From CAYQZD01 sp964421875 (GTDB lineage: Bacteria; Electryoneota; Tariuqbacteria; Tariuqbacterales; Tariuqbacteraceae): a DNA stretch of 10,256 bases. Below, one piece after another: positions 1 to 6,858 of this stretch (position 1 is its first letter; each line of letters begins with the position of its first letter). The stretch is from contig CAYQZD010000128.1 in assembly GCA_964421875.1 (NCBI GenBank), forward strand, positions 1-10,256, written 5' to 3'. Position numbers and translations under genes: made by a program. Below the pieces are notes generated by a model. It had not been told where the DNA came from, made no database searches, and saw only the letters and a program-made list of their open reading frames with translations.

Positions 1-103
1 CGTGTTTTTATTTGAGTTATCTTAACTACCCATTTTCCGGATGAACCAGATAAAGTTTTACTAATCATGCAGGTTTAACCGCTGTAATCCACATCAATTC
101 TCT

Positions 104-1156
104 CTAAATCATATCTCTCAATTCCCGCATCATACTCTCATAAACATCATCGACCCGCCCTACAATCTCACCCCGCTTGAATAGCACTCCGCCGCTATTT
201 TTAGCAAATGCGAGTCCAATATCCGCCTCCCGCGCCTCACCCGGGCCGTTCACTTCGCAGCCCATTACCGCGATTTTCAAAGGCGCTTTCAACCCTTCCA
301 GCTCACGCTGCAGCCGCAGCGCCAATCCCTCAACATCGCCGTTGACCCTGGCGCAGGTGGGACAGCTTATAATATCGAGCCCCGGAGGCTTCAGACCCAG
401 CGAACGCAATATCGCCAGCCCCGCTCTAACCTCCCGCACCGGGTCACCGGTGAGCGATACCCTGATGGTGTCGCCGATGCCTTCAGCTAACAGCGCCCCC
501 AAAGCCACCGCGCTCTTCAGCGAACCCTGTTCCGGTAGTCCGGCTTCAGTCAAACCCAGATGCAACGGATTATCCACCGCCTCCGCTAAGCTGCGGTTCA
601 CCTCTATCGTAGCCTTGACCGATGAAGCCTTGGCGGAAATAACAATATCACGGAATCCTTCCCCTTCGATAGCTCTGACCTGATTCAAACAGCTCTCTAA
701 CATCGCTTCAGGCGTCACACCTTTGCTCTGGCGCAATTGCTTCTCCAGTGAACCGGCGTTCACTCCCACGCGAATCGCTGCGCCCCGCTTGTCCGCCGCC
801 TCCAAAATCCGCTGCACTCTATCGAAAGAACCGATATTGCCGGGATTGATTCTGATTTTATCCGCGCCGTTCTCAATCGCCTTCACCGCTAATCTGTAAT
901 CGAAATGGATGTCGGCGATGAGCGGCGTCCCCGCTCTTTCCCTGATCGTATTGAAAGCAATAGCAGAATCTGCTTCGGGAACCGCGACTCTGACCAAATC
1001 GCAGCCAGCCTCTGTCAACGCTCTTATCTGGGATACCGTCGCCTCGACATCTCTGGTATCGGTGTTGGTCATCGATTGCAGCGCTACCGGAGCGCCGCCT
1101 CCAATCGACACTCCTCCAATATTCACCTGACGACTGTATCTGCGCTGAAAATTCAT
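104..1156 (-). CDS. ispG: 4-hydroxy-3-methylbut-2-en-1-yl diphosphate synthase (IspG/GcpE)
   Basis: IspG is a cytosolic [4Fe-4S] enzyme of the MEP pathway. It reductively converts 2-C-methyl-D-erythritol 2,4-cyclodiphosphate to HMBPP, the penultimate step to IPP and DMAPP. The 350-residue product is full length for the short bacterial form. The N-terminal TIM-barrel carries QSMTNTDTRDVEAT (27-40) and ADIHFDYRLA (81-90), followed by IRINPGNIG (101-109). The C-terminal cluster domain has CPTC (Cys265, Cys268) and GCEVNGPGE (Cys300, Glu307), which match the three cluster-ligand cysteines and the glutamate of the family. The ATG start overlaps the rodZ stop as ATGA, and no clear Shine-Dalgarno is visible, so translation is probably coupled to rodZ. 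rodZ-ispG adjacency is also seen in enterobacteria. It is the last recognisable gene of the ubiA-maf-rodZ-ispG operon, and I see no strong terminator between its stop and the window edge. Confidence 0.97.
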   Translation of the reverse strand: MNFQRRYSRQVNIGGVSIGGGAPVALQSMTNTDTRDVEATVSQIRALTEAGCDLVRVAVPEADSAIAFNTIRERAGTPLIADIHFDYRLAVKAIENGADKIRINPGNIGSFDRVQRILEAADKRGAAIRVGVNAGSLEKQLRQSKGVTPEAMLESCLNQVRAIEGEGFRDIVISAKASSVKATIEVNRSLAEAVDNPLHLGLTEAGLPEQGSLKSAVALGALLAEGIGDTIRVSLTGDPVREVRAGLAILRSLGLKPPGLDIISCPTCARVNGDVEGLALRLQRELEGLKAPLKIAVMGCEVNGPGEAREADIGLAFAKNSGGVLFKRGEIVGRVDDVYESMMRELRDMI

Positions 1157-1893
1157 CGAATCTGAGCGATAGACTTGAAAGTTTTAACCTCCCCCAGGCC
1201 GGAAGATTCAATCGCAAAGTGAGCGGGAACTTTCACGCCGCCGATTTCACCCAAACTCCGGCCATTAAGACTGAGTTTAACCGCACCGGCATTATCGGTG
1301 AGTATCCAGATTCGCTCCTCCGCCCGGAAATCCCGCGACGCGTCCATACCTAAATAGTAGTCAAGAGAGTCTCCGCCGTCGATGGACACCATAAGATAGA
1401 GCGAGGTATCGGCGCTCACCGTTAGATTCAATCCCGAAGCCGGCAGACTTGTAGTCATTCCGGTCTCTTCAGGAACCGCGGACTTTTTATTCCCCGTTGA
1501 AAATACAATTACCAAAATCACAATCACTGCTAATATACCGCTAAGACCATACAGCGCATAATTACCGTAATCCCGCCATAATTCGCTTATTTTAGCCGCA
1601 TACTCCGGCTGTGTCTCCTCCAATTGCGGTTCAATCTCATCACGTTCCCCCTCGGATTCAGCCTCTTTAACCAAAGCGTCATACTCACTCATCACCTTAT
1701 CGAGATTCATCCCCACCGCGCCGACGTAAGCTTTGATGAAAGCACGAACATAGGGCGCCGGAAGGATTTCGAAACGCTCCTCCTCAAGCGCGGTCAACGT
1801 TTTCAAATTTATCTTGGTAATCCGCTGAATATCCTCCAGCGTCAAACTCTTGAACTCTCTGGCGCGGCGAAGTTCTTCTCCAAACCTGCCCAT
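1153..1893 (-). CDS. rodZ: RodZ-like cytoskeletal protein (HTH, one TM, C-terminal DUF4115-type domain)
   Basis: RodZ is a bitopic inner-membrane protein that links MreB filaments to the elongation machinery. The 246-residue product has the family layout. An N-terminal Xre-like helix-turn-helix (about residues 4-66) includes LRRAREFKSLTLEDI and the characteristic EEERFEILPAPYVRAFIKAY (37-56). An acidic linker (about 73-100) follows, then one hydrophobic segment (about 112-132, rich in Ile, Val and Leu). The extracytoplasmic domain (about 155-225) has a beta-rich pattern including LYLMVSIDGGDS and RIWILTDNAGAVKLSLNG. It is a little shorter than E. coli RodZ because the linkers are short. A good Shine-Dalgarno GGAGGT (1899-1904) lies 5 nt before the ATG. 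The gene follows maf after 30 nt and overlaps ispG by 4 nt. The assignment rests on architecture and HTH motifs; a generic RodZ-family membrane protein is the only real alternative. Confidence 0.9.
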   Translation of the reverse strand: MGRFGEELRRAREFKSLTLEDIQRITKINLKTLTALEEERFEILPAPYVRAFIKAYVGAVGMNLDKVMSEYDALVKEAESEGERDEIEPQLEETQPEYAAKISELWRDYGNYALYGLSGILAVIVILVIVFSTGNKKSAVPEETGMTTSLPASGLNLTVSADTSLYLMVSIDGGDSLDYYLGMDASRDFRAEERIWILTDNAGAVKLSLNGRSLGEIGGVKVPAHFAIESSGLGEVKTFKSIAQIR

Positions 1894-1904
1894 CCTTGAC
1901 CTCC

Positions 1905-1925
1905 GACCATCGATGAAAGATGGTC
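1905..1925 (-). promoter_or_regulatory. Small hairpin between maf stop and rodZ ribosome binding site
   Basis: A perfect 7-bp inverted repeat has arms GACCATC (1905-1911) and GATGGTC (1919-1925) around a 7-nt loop. In the minus-strand mRNA its first arm includes the last two bases of the maf TGA stop. Its second arm ends directly against the rodZ Shine-Dalgarno GGAGGT at 1899-1904. There is no following T run, so it is not an intrinsic terminator. It could shape translation of rodZ or protect the mRNA, but a chance repeat is also possible. Confidence 0.35.
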
Positions 1926-2532
1926 ATTTGGTGTTTATATTGTCGATTCTCGACCGGAAATCCATCCAGGCGCGTCTGAGTTTGGCTAAAGGAAGCCCCA
2001 CCACATTGAAAAAACAGCCCCGGAACTCCTCTATCAGAAATCCCCCGTAACCCTGAGCGCCGTAACCGCCCGCCTTGTCAATATATTCCCCGGTCGAGAG
2101 GTAATCTCTTATCGTGTTATCGGACAAAGGGTAGAATATCACATCCGTCGATGAGAAATCGGAAACGGATTCCATCCCCGGTAAATGTAATATCGTAAAA
2201 CCCGTTATCACCCGATGACGCCTCCCCGAAAGCCGGCGTATCATCGCTTCCGCCTCTACCAACCCCTCCGGCTTTCCCAAAATCTCCGCCCCTAAAACCA
2301 CCACAGTGTCAGCCCCGATTATCCATCCCTTATCCAGACCGACCGCAGCCTTCTCAGCCTTTCTTCCGGACAGCTCCATTACAGCCTCTTCCACCCTAAC
2401 GCCGCGACTGAGAACTTCATCTACCGCCACCGGTTTAACTTCAAAGTCCAGCCCGGTGTCCTGCAGCAGTTTTCGCCGCCGGGGTGAACTTGAAGCTAAA
2501 ATCACCGGCTCCCCTTGTAAAAAGCCCCACAT
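1924..2532 (-). CDS. maf: Maf family nucleotide pyrophosphatase (dTTP/UTP type)
   Basis: Maf proteins hydrolyse nucleoside triphosphates, including modified pyrimidine nucleotides, to monophosphates plus pyrophosphate. They have been linked to division arrest and housecleaning. The 202-residue product carries all family signatures: ILASSSPRRRKLL (11-23) at the phosphate-binding N terminus, the catalytic-Asp region IIGADTVVVL (71-80), GKPEG (86-90), TGEYIDKAGGYGAQGYGG (147-164) and GCFFNVVGLPL (172-182). The DKAGGYGAQG form suits the YhdE-like dTTP/UTP branch, although the substrate subgroup is inferred. The ATG overlaps the upstream prenyltransferase stop by one base (TAATG), with a weak AGGG about 6 nt before it, which suggests coupled translation. 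The frame is intact and the length normal. Confidence 0.95.
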   Translation of the reverse strand: MWGFLQGEPVILASSSPRRRKLLQDTGLDFEVKPVAVDEVLSRGVRVEEAVMELSGRKAEKAAVGLDKGWIIGADTVVVLGAEILGKPEGLVEAEAMIRRLSGRRHRVITGFTILHLPGMESVSDFSSTDVIFYPLSDNTIRDYLSTGEYIDKAGGYGAQGYGGFLIEEFRGCFFNVVGLPLAKLRRAWMDFRSRIDNINTK

Positions 2533-3422
2533 TATCGCCCTATATACAAAGCTATCAATCCTAGCGCCATACCCGTTTTCAATACCGTGGAAACCCTCTG
2601 CAATTCGCTCCCGCTCCTTTTCATCAATTTCAGCATTACCCAGATTAAAGGAAATTCCACTCCTAATACTGCAATAATAAGATAATTAATATTATATAAA
2701 CTTGCAAAATAAGGTATTGGAACGATTATAAATAGAAATGCCAGCGAAAACGCGCTCAGTCTTGAGGCTTTGGCTAATCCAAAGCACTGAGCGAAAGTCG
2801 CTCCCGCACGAATCTTATCGCCCGCGTAATCCTGCATATCCTTGACCAATTCCCGGCTGAAATGAAAAAACAACGAAAACACCGCGGGAAAAATCCCCCC
2901 TGCAACCCGTCCCGCCAACACCGCGCCGAATATGAAAGCCATACCGGTCAGCAGCGAAACCGCGGCATTACCCCATAAAACCGTCATCTTCAACCGAATA
3001 TTATAGACAAAGAGCAGAGACGCAGCCGACATCGTAATCATAAATGGAATCCACCCCAGCAAAGCGCCCATTACCACCCCCATCGTCGCTAAAACCAGCG
3101 CAAAAATCCCCGCGGCTCCCACGGAAACCAAATTTCGAGGCAAAGGCCGGTCAGGGCGGTTCACCCGGTCCACCTCTATGTCGCAAACATCGTTGTGGAC
3201 ATTGCCGGCAGCCGCGATCAGCATCGCCGCCAGCGCGCCCAGCGTAATCCTGAACGCCGCCAAACCACCCACGGATTCAACCGCAAGCAAAGCCGCTACC
3301 CAAACCGAAACGAAGGTGATTGAAGCGTTGACCGGTCTGGTGAGTTCTATATAGGCGACCAATCTGCGCAAGGGACGCTGCCAGTCTTCCTGAACAGTAA
3401 ATAAAACAAAAGCCCCTGACAC
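2532..3422 (-). CDS. UbiA-superfamily prenyltransferase, digeranylgeranylglyceryl-phosphate synthase-like
   Basis: This is a polytopic membrane prenyltransferase of up to 296 residues. The first Asp-rich motif is NVHNDVCDIEVDRVNRPDRP (74-93, the NDxxDxxxD signature). The second is ELVKDMQDYAGDK (191-203). Eight or so hydrophobic segments surround them. The NRPDRPLPR stretch and the ELVKDMQDYAGD motif are closest to the archaeal DGGGP synthase branch, which transfers a geranylgeranyl group to geranylgeranylglyceryl phosphate. Bacterial members also occur, and quinone or other polyprenyl acceptors cannot be excluded. The start is uncertain. The GTG at 3420-3422 lies in the loop of the tRNA-Lys terminator, and the first ten residues (MSGAFVLFTV) are encoded by that hairpin and T tract. 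In-frame TTG codons at 3369-3371 and 3360-3362 would begin just before the conserved YIELTRPVN. The 3' third is more AT-rich than the 5' part. The stop overlaps maf by one base. Confidence 0.87.
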   Translation of the reverse strand: MSGAFVLFTVQEDWQRPLRRLVAYIELTRPVNASITFVSVWVAALLAVESVGGLAAFRITLGALAAMLIAAAGNVHNDVCDIEVDRVNRPDRPLPRNLVSVGAAGIFALVLATMGVVMGALLGWIPFMITMSAASLLFVYNIRLKMTVLWGNAAVSLLTGMAFIFGAVLAGRVAGGIFPAVFSLFFHFSRELVKDMQDYAGDKIRAGATFAQCFGLAKASRLSAFSLAFLFIIVPIPYFASLYNINYLIIAVLGVEFPLIWVMLKLMKRSGSELQRVSTVLKTGMALGLIALYIGR

Positions 3423-3431
3423 TCAAGGGCT
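3400..3431 (-). terminator. Intrinsic terminator of tRNA-Lys, overlapping the prenyltransferase start
   Basis: On the minus strand a 9-bp stem has arms AGCCCTTGA (3431-3423) and TCAGGGGCT (3419-3411), with one G-T pair and a GTG triloop (3422-3420). It is followed directly by TTTGTTTTATTT. It begins 12 nt after the tRNA discriminator base, as expected for a tRNA terminator. The triloop is the GTG proposed as the ubiA start, so either that start is wrong or read-through and translation compete with termination. Confidence 0.85.
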
Positions 3432-3443
3432 CATTAGCTTTCG

Positions 3444-3517
3444 TGAGGGTGGAAGGACTCGAACCTTCGACCATCGCCTTAAAAGGGCGGTGCTCTACCA
3501 AACTGAGCTACACCCCC
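3444..3517 (-). tRNA. tRNA-Lys (anticodon TTT)
   Basis: The cloverleaf is readable on the minus strand. The acceptor stem is GGGGGTG with CACCCTC (one G-T pair at 2-71). The D arm is GCTC/GAGC with loop AGTTTGGTA. The anticodon loop is CTTTTAA, giving UUU for lysine. The variable loop is TGGTC, and the T arm GAAGG/CCTTC has loop TTCGAGT. The discriminator base is A, and CCA is not encoded (CGA follows), so the CCA end must be added after transcription. The top of the anticodon stem is a C27-A43 mismatch, mildly unusual, where E. coli tRNA-Lys has a G-U wobble. A candidate promoter lies directly upstream and an intrinsic terminator 12 nt downstream, so it looks like a self-contained transcription unit between purA and the ubiA operon. 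Confidence 0.97.
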
Positions 3518-3526
3518 AAAATCTTA

Positions 3527-3553
3527 TTTATAGTATCATTGAACTCTTTCCAA
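3527..3553 (-). promoter_or_regulatory. Candidate sigma70-type promoter for tRNA-Lys
   Basis: Reading the minus strand, TTGGAA (3553-3548) is followed after 15 nt by TATAAA (3532-3527), which ends 9 nt before the first tRNA base. The position suits a short tRNA leader and there is no other gene in the 58-nt gap after purA. The 15-nt spacer is short and the region is AT-rich, so chance matches are possible. Confidence 0.4.
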
Positions 3554-3575
3554 TATACATAAGCATTTTCAAATA

Positions 3576-4781
3576 TCACAATATAATCATACTGTTCCGC
3601 TCATATCCCACGGAAATAAAGATGAATCCCACGCCTGTTAGTTCCTGAATGAAATCAAGATACCGCCTAGCTTCATCAGGCAAATCCTCCAGCCGCTTGG
3701 CGCCGCGGGTGGAACGCTTCCAACCAGAAAGTTCACGATAAACCGGTTTTGCCCGCCGGAATGAGGCGCTGTCCGCCGGAACCTCCTCCACCCGCTCACC
3801 GTCTATCTCATATTCTACCGCGACCTTAATCGGATCGATATCGTCCAGTACATCCAGTTTGGTCAAGGCCCACTGATCCACTCCGTTGACCCGCGCCGCA
3901 AAGCGCGCAATCGGCCCGTCGAACCAGCCGCACCTGCGGGCACGGCCCGTAGTGGCGCCGTACTCGTCGCCTAAATCGCGCATTCGTTTAGCCACCTCCC
4001 CCTCAAGCTCGGTGGGAAAAGGTCCCTCGCCAACCCTGGTTACATAAGCCTTGATGACCCCGATAACACGGTCAATGTACTTCGGCCCCAATCCAAGGTT
4101 GACAGCCGCGGCGGCGGCTACTGTATTGGAGGATGTCACATAGGGATAGGTGCCTAATCCTAAATCCAGCATCGTTCCCTGACCGCCTTCGCAAATAACC
4201 TTCTTCCCCGCCTGCAAGCGCCGGAATATGGTCAAACTGACATCCCCTAAATTATCCTTCAGCCTCAAACAAGCTTCCGTATAGTCCCGGGGTAGTTCTA
4301 AATTCTCCCCACGCTCGATACAATCGATCATCTCTCCCAAACGCACTCCCACCCGGCTGGTACGGTCGGAAGAAGTAGGACCGATTCCCTTGAGCGTGGT
4401 GCCTAATCGCTTCGAACCCAGGCTCGTTTCGACTTTCCGGTCACGCTCAATATGCTCGGGTGTGATTAAATGACACCTGGGGTCCACCATCAAACGCCCC
4501 TCGGTGGGAATCCCCCGAACCTTTAATTCTGCAAGCTCACCGGTTAAAACCAACGGATCCACCAACACGCCCGGGCCGATACAGCACTGCGCGTTCCCCC
4601 CCAATATCCCCATCGGCACCAGATGGAATATATACTTTTCCTCACCGATGTAAACCGTGTGACCGGCGTTAGGTCCCCCTTGAAAACGAGCCACTATATC
4701 CACATCCGAAGAGATCGCGTCTACGATGCGGCCCTTCCCCTCATCCCCCCATTGAGCTCCGACTATCACAGTCAGCGGCAT
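3576..4781 (-). CDS. purA: Adenylosuccinate synthetase (PurA)
   Basis: PurA condenses IMP and aspartate using GTP to form adenylosuccinate, the first committed step to AMP. The 401-residue product is somewhat shorter than the usual 425-435 but has all blocks in order. GAQWGDEGKG (8-17) carries the catalytic Asp13, and NAGHTV (38-43) carries His41, the same positions as in E. coli. GTTLKGIGP (127-135), EGGQGTMLD (198-206), YVTSSNT (214-220), TRVGEGPFPTE (248-258), GATTGRARRCGWFD (275-288) and TKLDVLD (307-313) follow. There are several substitutions at usually conserved sites: LGLG where many enzymes have IDHG, AAAAA after SSNTV instead of the common AGGAA, and VGYERN near the C terminus instead of TGPDR. 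The ATG has GAGG about 6 nt upstream and lies 62 nt after secF. No terminator is evident between it and the tRNA. Confidence 0.96.
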   Translation of the reverse strand: MPLTVIVGAQWGDEGKGRIVDAISSDVDIVARFQGGPNAGHTVYIGEEKYIFHLVPMGILGGNAQCCIGPGVLVDPLVLTGELAELKVRGIPTEGRLMVDPRCHLITPEHIERDRKVETSLGSKRLGTTLKGIGPTSSDRTSRVGVRLGEMIDCIERGENLELPRDYTEACLRLKDNLGDVSLTIFRRLQAGKKVICEGGQGTMLDLGLGTYPYVTSSNTVAAAAAVNLGLGPKYIDRVIGVIKAYVTRVGEGPFPTELEGEVAKRMRDLGDEYGATTGRARRCGWFDGPIARFAARVNGVDQWALTKLDVLDDIDPIKVAVEYEIDGERVEEVPADSASFRRAKPVYRELSGWKRSTRGAKRLEDLPDEARRYLDFIQELTGVGFIFISVGYERNSMIIL

Positions 4782-4843
4782 CCTGAACCTCGAAGACTTA
4801 TGTCAGTATTAGTATTCACCAATATGCGTCGAATGCCGCTGCT

Positions 4844-5764
4844 TCAGCGTCGCGTCCGCTTCTTCATTAAAGCCTCTTTCCGGCCCCATTCCAATAAGAC
4901 GGGAGCGGCGATATACATAGAGGAATATGTCCCCACAATCACCCCGATGAACAAAGCCAAGGCGAAATCCCGAATCACCTGCCCTCCAAGGATTAAAAGG
5001 CATAAAACCACCAGAATCGTGGTCCCGGAAGTGATGACGGTGCGGGACAAAGTCTCGTTGATGGACAGGTTGATTATCCCTTCAAGGGTCTTGGAGGAGT
5101 GTTTTTTCAGATTCTCCCGAATGCGGTCGAAAACCACAATAGTATCATTCAGGGAATAACCTACAATGGTGAGAAACGCCGCCACAATCGCCAGCGATAT
5201 CTCAAGATCCAACAAGGAGAAAATCCCCAGCGTGATTAAAACATCGTGAAACAGCGCCGCCACTGCGCCCACTCCGAAACGAAATTCAAAGCGCCATGAC
5301 AGATAAATCAGAATCAGCAGCAATGTTATCAAAACTGCGAGAATGGCGGCGGTTCGCAGTTCCGCGCCGATTTTCGGCCCTACCCGGTCCACAGAGCGTA
5401 TGTCGTAACGATTGCCCTGAAAATACTCGTTAAAAGCCTTTTTGACCGTTTCCTGAACATCGGAATCGACGCTCTCTTCTATTACCCTGATTAAAATTTC
5501 AGGAGTCTCCCCCATCTCCCGGATAGTCTTCACTTCGCTTGAACCAAGCCCCACGCCGGCTAAAGCTCCCCTGACTTCGCTTTCGGAAACCGCCTGCTCA
5601 AATTTTACGCGGATGGACACACCACCCAGAAAATCGATCGAATACCTCGGCCCGCCGTGGAAAACCAGGGATAATATTCCGATTACAATCAGAGCGACTG
5701 AAATTATAAACGCCGTCCTCCGCTTGCCCTGAAAGTTGAAATGTGTCTCTCGAAAAAACTGCAT
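4844..5764 (-). CDS. secF: Protein translocase subunit SecF
   Basis: SecF is the inner-membrane partner of SecD. The SecDF complex uses the proton gradient to help pull preproteins through SecYEG on the outer face of the membrane. The 306-residue product has TM1 (about 17-35), then YSIDFLGG (41-48), the family's FxxDFxGG-type signature. A first periplasmic domain (about 49-133) follows, then five more membrane segments from about 137 to 292. TM4 and its following loop contain the conserved VGYSLNDTIVVFDRIREN (201-218). The tail is basic (KEALMKKRTRR). The ATG at 5762-5764 has no convincing Shine-Dalgarno, and no alternative in-frame start exists nearby. It is separated from secD by three other genes, and the 118-nt gap after dprA contains one copy of the 39-nt repeat, so it may have its own promoter. 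Confidence 0.97.
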   Translation of the reverse strand: MQFFRETHFNFQGKRRTAFIISVALIVIGILSLVFHGGPRYSIDFLGGVSIRVKFEQAVSESEVRGALAGVGLGSSEVKTIREMGETPEILIRVIEESVDSDVQETVKKAFNEYFQGNRYDIRSVDRVGPKIGAELRTAAILAVLITLLLILIYLSWRFEFRFGVGAVAALFHDVLITLGIFSLLDLEISLAIVAAFLTIVGYSLNDTIVVFDRIRENLKKHSSKTLEGIINLSINETLSRTVITSGTTILVVLCLLILGGQVIRDFALALFIGVIVGTYSSMYIAAPVLLEWGRKEALMKKRTRR

Positions 5765-5855
5765 CTGTGTGTAGATTTGATTGATATTGTTGTATGGATA
5801 TCCTGAAAAACTAAAGTAAAGCCAATACGGGAGCCGATAATTCTCATTCTTTGGA

Positions 5856-5894
5856 GCGCGGTGATTCGCGAATAAAATCCATCTAATGACGGTT
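5856..5894. repeat. 39-nt direct repeat, copy A (dprA 3' end)
   Basis: This segment, beginning GCGCGGTGATTCGCGAATAA, aligns without gaps to 10062-10100 with 33 of 39 bases identical (six substitutions). Identical blocks include GCGCGGTGATTCG and AATCCATC. Both copies have the same orientation and lie 4206 nt apart. Copy A covers the last three codons and the stop of dprA and runs into the dprA-secF gap. The family is not recognised; it may be a small dispersed intergenic element. Confidence 0.75.
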
Positions 5895-6851
5895 AATGTC
5901 TAATTCGTTCTGTCTTTTGTCGCTGCGCCGTCTAACTGCGCTTTCATCGGACTCTTTTATCAGCTTCAACCGTTCGCCTATCTCGGAAACGGCGCTGAAC
6001 TCAATCCCCCCTCCGGCGATAAGTTCTGTGTTCCCCTCCGGAATCCGGTCCAAAGCATTTCCGGAAAAAACCAGCAGCGGAACTCCGGCTTTCAATGCAG
6101 CGTGTCCCGTTTGAATCGAACCGCTGCCCGACTCAGCCTCCACCACAATCACCGCCCTGCTCAATCCCACAATCAGGTGATTGCGGATTATCCCATAGGA
6201 ATTTTTCCAGCCTTCATCGGGATGAAACTGCGAAAGGAACAAGCATCGTTCCAAATCCAGGTAATCCGCCAGATTCCCCCGATACTGCGCCTTCTCCAAT
6301 CCGCAGCTCAAAACCATCACCGTATAACCTCCCGCCTCCAGAGCGCCAATATGCGCCGCGGTGTCAATCCCCCGCGCGAAACCAGAAACTACGGTTAATC
6401 CTTCCATCACCACCGCTTTGGCGATATCACCCGCAGCCTCCAAAGCGCCACTGTCGGCGTCGCGAGCCCCCACTACCGCCGCCAAGGGCGGATGCCGCAG
6501 CAATTCCAGCGCTCCCCGAGCAAACAACAAGGAAGGCGCGCTGTCCATATATAAAAGCAATAAACGCTGAGGATAAAGCTCGTGCTCAGGGTGAATGACT
6601 TCGACCCCCTGCTCCGTCAAACCGGTATAACGCTCCCTAAGCTCGGACTCGTCCACCTCCCTGAGCATATAATAAATCTCAGCCCCCCCGGGACTGAGCA
6701 ATTTTTCGACCTCGGCTTTATTGAGTTTAAACAACTCAGCGACTGAAATCCCCCCGGCCTTAGCGCGGGCGTGAATCCGGTGTATCCGCGCAGGTCCCAA
6801 CCCCGGTGTGGAAAAGAGCCGGAACCAGTTGAATGATTCCTCCCCGGTCAT
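5883..6851 (-). CDS. dprA: Divergent DprA/Smf-like DNA-processing protein
   Basis: DprA binds single-stranded DNA through a Rossmann-like fold and loads RecA during natural transformation; Smf homologues also occur in non-competent bacteria. The 322-residue protein has an N-terminal SAM/helix-hairpin-helix-like part (about 1-65: FSTPGLGPARIHRIHARAK). The DprA domain (about 85-290) contains AAVVGARDADSG (124-135), VVSGFARGIDTAAHIGALEAGG (154-175), VMVLSCGLEKAQY (178-190), RNHLIVGLSRAVIVVEAESG (223-242) and SGSIQTGHAALKAG (243-256). It departs from consensus in several places: SGFARG for SGxARG with Gly or Leu, YRGN for YPxxN, RNH for RNR, and QTGHAAL for ITAxxAL. There is no C-terminal winged-helix domain; instead there is a short charged tail, and the last codons come from a repeat. 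The ATG lies 7 nt after the partner gene stop with a poor ribosome binding site, so coupling is likely. A DprA-like protein outside competence is possible. Confidence 0.85.
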   Translation of the reverse strand: MTGEESFNWFRLFSTPGLGPARIHRIHARAKAGGISVAELFKLNKAEVEKLLSPGGAEIYYMLREVDESELRERYTGLTEQGVEVIHPEHELYPQRLLLLYMDSAPSLLFARGALELLRHPPLAAVVGARDADSGALEAAGDIAKAVVMEGLTVVSGFARGIDTAAHIGALEAGGYTVMVLSCGLEKAQYRGNLADYLDLERCLFLSQFHPDEGWKNSYGIIRNHLIVGLSRAVIVVEAESGSGSIQTGHAALKAGVPLLVFSGNALDRIPEGNTELIAGGGIEFSAVSEIGERLKLIKESDESAVRRRSDKRQNELDINRH

Positions 6852-6858
6852 AACGTCT

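Noticed and set aside
1..68. An open minus-strand frame starting at the ATG at 66-68 and reading MISKTLSGSSGK to the window edge, downstream of ispG
   Set aside because: It is only 22 codons long with no ribosome binding site or recognisable motif. It may be the next gene of the operon but cannot be supported here.
3277..3501. A 74-residue minus-strand reading frame across the tRNA-Lys and ubiA start
   Set aside because: It overlaps the tRNA and its terminator and is out of frame with the well-supported prenyltransferase.
6095..6598. A long plus-strand frame antisense to dprA
   Set aside because: It is Pro/Arg-rich shadow coding caused by the strand bias of the real gene; no domain is visible.
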